NCBI GenBank assembly: GCA_017543025.1 | Contig: JAFYGX010000016.1 | Location: 1 to 17,514, forward strand | From: Solobacterium sp. | GTDB taxonomy: Bacteria > Bacillota_I > Bacilli_A > Erysipelotrichales > Erysipelotrichaceae | Length of the DNA: 17,514 nt | Direction of reading: 5' to 3' | In this document: positions 14,181 to 17,514 of the stretch, in pieces | How the letters are laid out: every line of letters begins with the position of its first letter | Position numbering within the stretch: the stretch's first letter is position 1 | Program-made: the position numbers and the translations under genes | The notes under the pieces: model-generated | What the model was told of the DNA's origin: nothing | Database searches by the model: none | Seen by the model: only the letters and a program-made list of their open reading frames with translations

Positions 14181-17153
14181 TCAGACCATCGGAATGCCAT
14201 TCTGATCAAGAATATTCTTGATATCTCTGGAAAGCTTCCGCCGCAGCGCACCCCTTGCGAGCTCCGGCACTTCCGCAATCACCGAGCATTCGATTTTACC
14301 GGAAAACTGAATAATTCCGTTAAACCGCGGAACACCGATCAGCTCCGGATATTTCGTATTGTATGTTTCGAATTCCTTCCGGAAGATCTCTTCCAGCCGG
14401 TCGATCGAGACCGTATACGGTACGCCGAAATTAATCACAGCATAGCTGCTTCCGGTTGTCATATTGATGACATTGATCATATTCCGGTTGTTGATCACTT
14501 TCTCATTATTATCCCAGCCCCGCACTTTCGTGGTACGGATGCCGATTTCATGAACCATACCCTGATAACCGGACACTTCAATTACATCGCCAACCTGAAA
14601 CTCCTTTTCAAATATAATGAACAGTCCGGCTACGATATCGGTAATCAGATCTCTTGCCCCGATTCCGATCGCCACACCGATCAGACCAGCTGAGGTAACA
14701 AGTGCAGAAGGATCAAGCCCGAAGTTCACAAGCATGAGATAAATGACCGCAATGATCGTGGTGTACTGCACCGCACTGCGCAGCAGACGGCAGATCGTTT
14801 CTCCCTGCGCATCCGACACCTTTCCGATCAGCACGAGAATTTCACGCAGAATTCCCGCAATCAGATACCCCTGCAGAAGGATGATCAGATTCGCGGTAAA
14901 GGCAAAGATATTCCATCCTTTCGACCACTCGCCGGAAAGAATCCGGGTAAGCATGGTGGCGCCGCTTTCATTGACACTGTTCAGGAAATACCGCACGAAT
15001 ACATAGACGGTAAAACCCGCCGCAATCATCTGGACGCTCATGGTAAGCTTCTGTTCCGGCCGCATCATCAGCCATGACAGATGAATCCGGTCCAGTGCGG
15101 TTTCCGGTTTCATCTCTGCTTCTGTTTCTTCCTCAGATTCACCGGCCGGCGTTTTTCCGCTCATCGCCGCACGATACTGCGCCTGAATCATCTGTTCTTC
15201 CTTTTTTGAAGCATAGATGATCCGGCTGTATTTCTTCCGCTTCCGGTCAAGAATATAGCTCACAAGCAGAAGCCCTGTCACCATCAGAACTGCGGAAACC
15301 ACCGAAACCCCCAGCCGGTCTGCATAGACCTGTGACTGCGGATGAACGATGAATACCATCCGTTTCCCAAGATTGACTCCGGTCACATAGCTCACAGCAT
15401 TATTGATCGTCAGTTTGCCGAAATACCGGTCCTTCATCGATTCTTCGGTAAATCCGAGCCGGCTGACCGAGTCGGAAGAGTAACCGAACCACGGGCAGTA
15501 TTCAATTACCGGATGTTCTCCTTCCATGTTGAGAACCACATAGGAGGTCGCACTGCGAAGATTTACGGTCTCCATCAGAATTCCGAGTGAAGAATTTCCG
15601 AGCAGTTCCTGCAGTCTTTCAGAATCGTAAGCCGCTTCGAGAAAACCGATCGGCTCCCCTTCCTCATCAAACAGACTGAACGCTCCGCGAATTGTACGGC
15701 TTCCCGTGATCTCATCATCCAGGTTATCGAGAATGACCTCGCTTTTTCCGTTTTTCAGTTTGCGGTAGGCATATGCAGGGTCTTCCGGATCATCCGGAAA
15801 CGAATAATTCCTCAGCCGGCCGCTGCCGCAGATCTCATTTCCGTCTGTATCGTAAAGGATCATATACCGGCTGTTCAGCATCACACAGAGGTTATCCAGA
15901 CTGTCTCTTGTCCACGCATCCGGGCTTTTTTCCAGATACCTTGCCGCCATTGACGTGTCTTCCTTCACCTGATCCTTAAACAGTGTGATCAGATAGTTTG
16001 AACGGCGGTTGCTGTCCTCGCTGTAGCTTTCAATCTGACTCAGCTCATCCTGATCATATAGAACGATCTCAGACACCAGAAACAGCGTCTCTGTATAATA
16101 GGTCACTAACGCAATGAAAATCGCTCCGATCAGAGCCGCAATGGCAGATTTCCGCTTCTGAATCCCAGGAGAATACTTCTGGTTATCGGAGTGAATCCAG
16201 GCATACTGACGCAGATAGAAGAAGAAAAATGAGATGATCACAAACAGAAGCGTAAATTCGATCCGGATCGCCCAGTTCAGACCCCTGTTCTGTATGTAGC
16301 CGATCAGAGCAGAGGAATAGTAAACGGAAAACCCCATCGAGTCATTTACTTTCCGCATGGTCACCCACAGAACCCCATTCACCACATTGACCGTACATGA
16401 ATGCGTCTCATCCAGCTCATAATAGCTGAGATCACTTTCCCGGATGCTGGTGAACAGTTCAGCAGCCTCATCTGTTTCATCCCATGCGATCACTTCGCCG
16501 CTGCTTTCATCAACCACCATGGCGTGCCGGTTTTCTCTCCCGAGTTTTCCCGACTGTCTGGCAATTGAATCAACCGCCTCCTGTGTCGAGATTACGATCA
16601 TGCGTCCCGGATCCCGGGAATCCTCTGTCTCAATGCAGAGCGTGCTGCCGCTGTCCAGCGGTTCCGAATACACACGGCTATCAGCTTCGTTCGTAACAGA
16701 ATTCACAGCATTCCGGATCAGCTCCAGACGTTTCTGCGGACTGCTGTTCTGAATTACCGTTTCCGTCATGCGGTTATCTTCTGTCGTAATATTGCCGTCT
16801 TTATCAATTACAAACACACCGCTTGGCAGTATGAAATCCCGGCACATCGTAACAAGTTCCTGATCCGGCGCCCCTGTTTTCACCTGATACGCATGAAGAA
16901 AATGAATGGTCCGGCGAATGCGGCTGTCCTGATTATCTGAAATGGCATATGACGCATAATAGGTATTCAGAACGGCCTGTTCGAGGTTATCCGCCTTGAT
17001 AATATGATTCCTGATATTTGAAACAAAGATCGAAACCCCCATTACGATCATCAGAATCCACCAGATCACGGCTGACAGCAGAAAAACCGGAAGAATCAGC
17101 TTCCGTGCACTGAAATAATATTTCTTGTCTGATGCAGTTCTGGCAGCTTTCAT
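14181..17153 (-). CDS. MscS-type channel with two extracytoplasmic Cache-like sensor modules
   Basis: A 990-residue membrane protein, several times longer than MscS (about 290). Predicted order: TM1 (19-43), ectodomain 1 (44-295), TM2 (296-315), TM3 (337-360), ectodomain 2 (361-615), TM4 (616-634), an acidic cytoplasmic linker (635-702), TM5 (703-724), TM6 (748-770), TM7 (about 795-812), then the MscS pore helix and beta domain. The pore block is SAGLIGVAIGIGARDL (821-836), then VAGLFIIFEKEFQVGDVIEV (841-860), and the alpha/beta C-terminal domain runs to the end. Each ectodomain has PAS-fold traces: VFVIDKDGNI (113-122) and MILYDTDGNE (431-440), each followed by a second such half, as in double Cache domains. 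An ion channel gated or tuned by an external ligand is inferred. ATG 17153 is preferred over TTG 17156. No Shine-Dalgarno site is visible; the IscB-type gene ends 27 bases upstream. Confidence 0.88.
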   Translation of the reverse strand: MKAARTASDKKYYFSARKLILPVFLLSAVIWWILMIVMGVSIFVSNIRNHIIKADNLEQAVLNTYYASYAISDNQDSRIRRTIHFLHAYQVKTGAPDQELVTMCRDFILPSGVFVIDKDGNITTEDNRMTETVIQNSSPQKRLELIRNAVNSVTNEADSRVYSEPLDSGSTLCIETEDSRDPGRMIVISTQEAVDSIARQSGKLGRENRHAMVVDESSGEVIAWDETDEAAELFTSIRESDLSYYELDETHSCTVNVVNGVLWVTMRKVNDSMGFSVYYSSALIGYIQNRGLNWAIRIEFTLLFVIISFFFFYLRQYAWIHSDNQKYSPGIQKRKSAIAALIGAIFIALVTYYTETLFLVSEIVLYDQDELSQIESYSEDSNRRSNYLITLFKDQVKEDTSMAARYLEKSPDAWTRDSLDNLCVMLNSRYMILYDTDGNEICGSGRLRNYSFPDDPEDPAYAYRKLKNGKSEVILDNLDDEITGSRTIRGAFSLFDEEGEPIGFLEAAYDSERLQELLGNSSLGILMETVNLRSATSYVVLNMEGEHPVIEYCPWFGYSSDSVSRLGFTEESMKDRYFGKLTINNAVSYVTGVNLGKRMVFIVHPQSQVYADRLGVSVVSAVLMVTGLLLVSYILDRKRKKYSRIIYASKKEEQMIQAQYRAAMSGKTPAGESEEETEAEMKPETALDRIHLSWLMMRPEQKLTMSVQMIAAGFTVYVFVRYFLNSVNESGATMLTRILSGEWSKGWNIFAFTANLIILLQGYLIAGILREILVLIGKVSDAQGETICRLLRSAVQYTTIIAVIYLMLVNFGLDPSALVTSAGLIGVAIGIGARDLITDIVAGLFIIFEKEFQVGDVIEVSGYQGMVHEIGIRTTKVRGWDNNEKVINNRNMINVINMTTGSSYAVINFGVPYTVSIDRLEEIFRKEFETYNTKYPELIGVPRFNGIIQFSGKIECSVIAEVPELARGALRRKLSRDIKNILDQNGIPMV

Positions 17154-17161
17154 CAACCATT

Positions 17162-17203
17162 GGCAAGGAGACCCCGACTTCTATAAGGCGGGGAGGAATT
17201 GCC
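17162..17203. repeat. Terminal hairpin of the IscB-type element (probable right end)
   Basis: A nested inverted repeat. The outer arms are GGCAA (17162-17166) and TTGCC (17199-17203). The inner arms are CCCCGAC (17172-17178) and GGCGGGG (17187-17193), with one mismatch and an eight-base loop. It overlaps the last codons and stop of the IscB-like gene. Subterminal hairpins at the ends are typical of IS200/IS605-related elements, so this is likely the element boundary, ending about 10 bases before the channel start codon. Confidence 0.6.
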
Positions 17204-17514
17204 ATCCTCCTCTCTTTCTGACTGAAACAATATCTTTGACTGATACTGATCTCTTATCCTCCAGAACCACACGTGTACTATTACAATGTGAACCGTGTAC
17301 TGTGTGATTTTTTCCTATGTATCTAACAATGTCTCCGGGCTGGTATTCTGACCGCTTTCGGCGTATTGATTCCCTTCCCTTTGACACTTTCGATCCTCTG
17401 AATACTCTTTCGTTGTTTAAGTTGTTTCTTGGGACGGATCGGTTTGTTCGATTACATCCGATTGCCGATCCTTTTTTGACAGAGCCGTCTCTGATGTCTA
17501 TAACTTTTGCATCA
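17181..17514 (-). CDS. IscB-like RNA-guided nuclease, C-terminal part (5' end outside window)
   Basis: The minus frame is open from the right edge to TAG at 17181-17183, giving 110 visible codons. It begins DAKVIDIRDG, consistent with the end of the RuvC-III region (the DA pair) and the segment after it. Then come RTNRSVPRNN, FRGSKVSKGRESIRRKR and YQPGDIVRYIGKNHTVHG, in an order I recognise from the C-terminal domain of IscB/RRXRR-type HNH nucleases. It ends SVRKRGGWQFLPAL. A GTG at 17387 can serve as a start in isolation, but the frame continues upstream with family similarity, so the gene is cut by the window edge. The HNH domain and the omega RNA, normally upstream of iscB, would lie outside. 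Whether the full gene is intact cannot be seen. TnpB is less likely. Confidence 0.75.
   Translation of the reverse strand, partial: DAKVIDIRDGSVKKGSAIGCNRTNRSVPRNNLNNERVFRGSKVSKGRESIRRKRSEYQPGDIVRYIGKNHTVHGSHCNSTRVVLEDKRSVSVKDIVSVRKRGGWQFLPAL

Noticed and set aside
14159..14278. 40-codon N-terminal extension of the GH1 enzyme
   Set aside because: Overlaps the end of the channel gene, has no similarity to GH1 proteins, and the strong ribosome site points to 14158.
16987..17205. 72-codon minus frame starting MAIPPRLIEVGVSLP, with GGAGG touching its ATG
   Set aside because: It reads the element-end hairpin and the channel N-terminus out of frame, and the ribosome site is too close to the ATG. 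The in-frame nuclease end and channel explain the sequence better.
1..17514. CRISPR array or phage genes
   Set aside because: No regularly spaced repeats and no structural, integrase or lysis genes were seen on either strand.

Overview
The window reads as a chromosomal segment of an anaerobic, fermentative Firmicute. The evidence is strong Shine-Dalgarno sites, sigma-A type promoters, [FeFe] hydrogenases, a phospho-beta-glucosidase, a cre-like site and a tRNA without an encoded CCA end. A gut Erysipelotrichia-type genome is my guess from the protein flavour, not something the sequence proves. Almost all genes lie on the minus strand; only the tRNA-Leu gene and the GH94 phosphorylase are on the plus strand.

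Layout. (1) Positions 1-3549 hold one minus-strand operon, in transcription order: DJ-1/PfpI-like protein, catalytic [FeFe] hydrogenase (group B-like), small [2Fe-2S] protein, and a second H-cluster-like protein of the sensory (HydS-like) type that runs off the left edge. (2) Positions 3550-4245 hold about 700 bases without a recognisable gene but with two terminator-type hairpins. (3) typA/bipA has a textbook promoter. (4) A D-Ala-D-Ala carboxypeptidase lipoprotein appears to be read from a leaderless start, back to back with tRNA-Leu(GAG). (5) An exported FMN/FAD fumarate-reductase-like flavoprotein follows, then a divergent regulatory region with operator-like repeats and a cre-like site. 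(6) A GH94 disaccharide phosphorylase (+) converges on a GH1 6-phospho-beta-glucosidase (-), with one shared bidirectional terminator. (7) A 990-residue protein fuses two extracytoplasmic Cache-like sensor modules to an MscS-type channel; it ends 22 bases upstream of the GH1 gene. (8) At the right edge lies the C-terminal end of an IscB-like RNA-guided nuclease gene with a terminal hairpin, abutting the channel gene.

How the parts fit: the hydrogenases dispose of reductant as H2 or sense it, the exported flavoprotein offers an external electron sink, and the GH94 and GH1 enzymes feed beta-linked disaccharides into glycolysis by phosphorolytic and PTS-linked routes. The two most unusual items are the tandem-sensor MscS fusion and the IscB-type element whose 3' end has become the immediate 5' region of that channel gene: the nuclease stop codon is in the same frame as the channel start, 27 bases away, and the channel has no visible ribosome binding site of its own.
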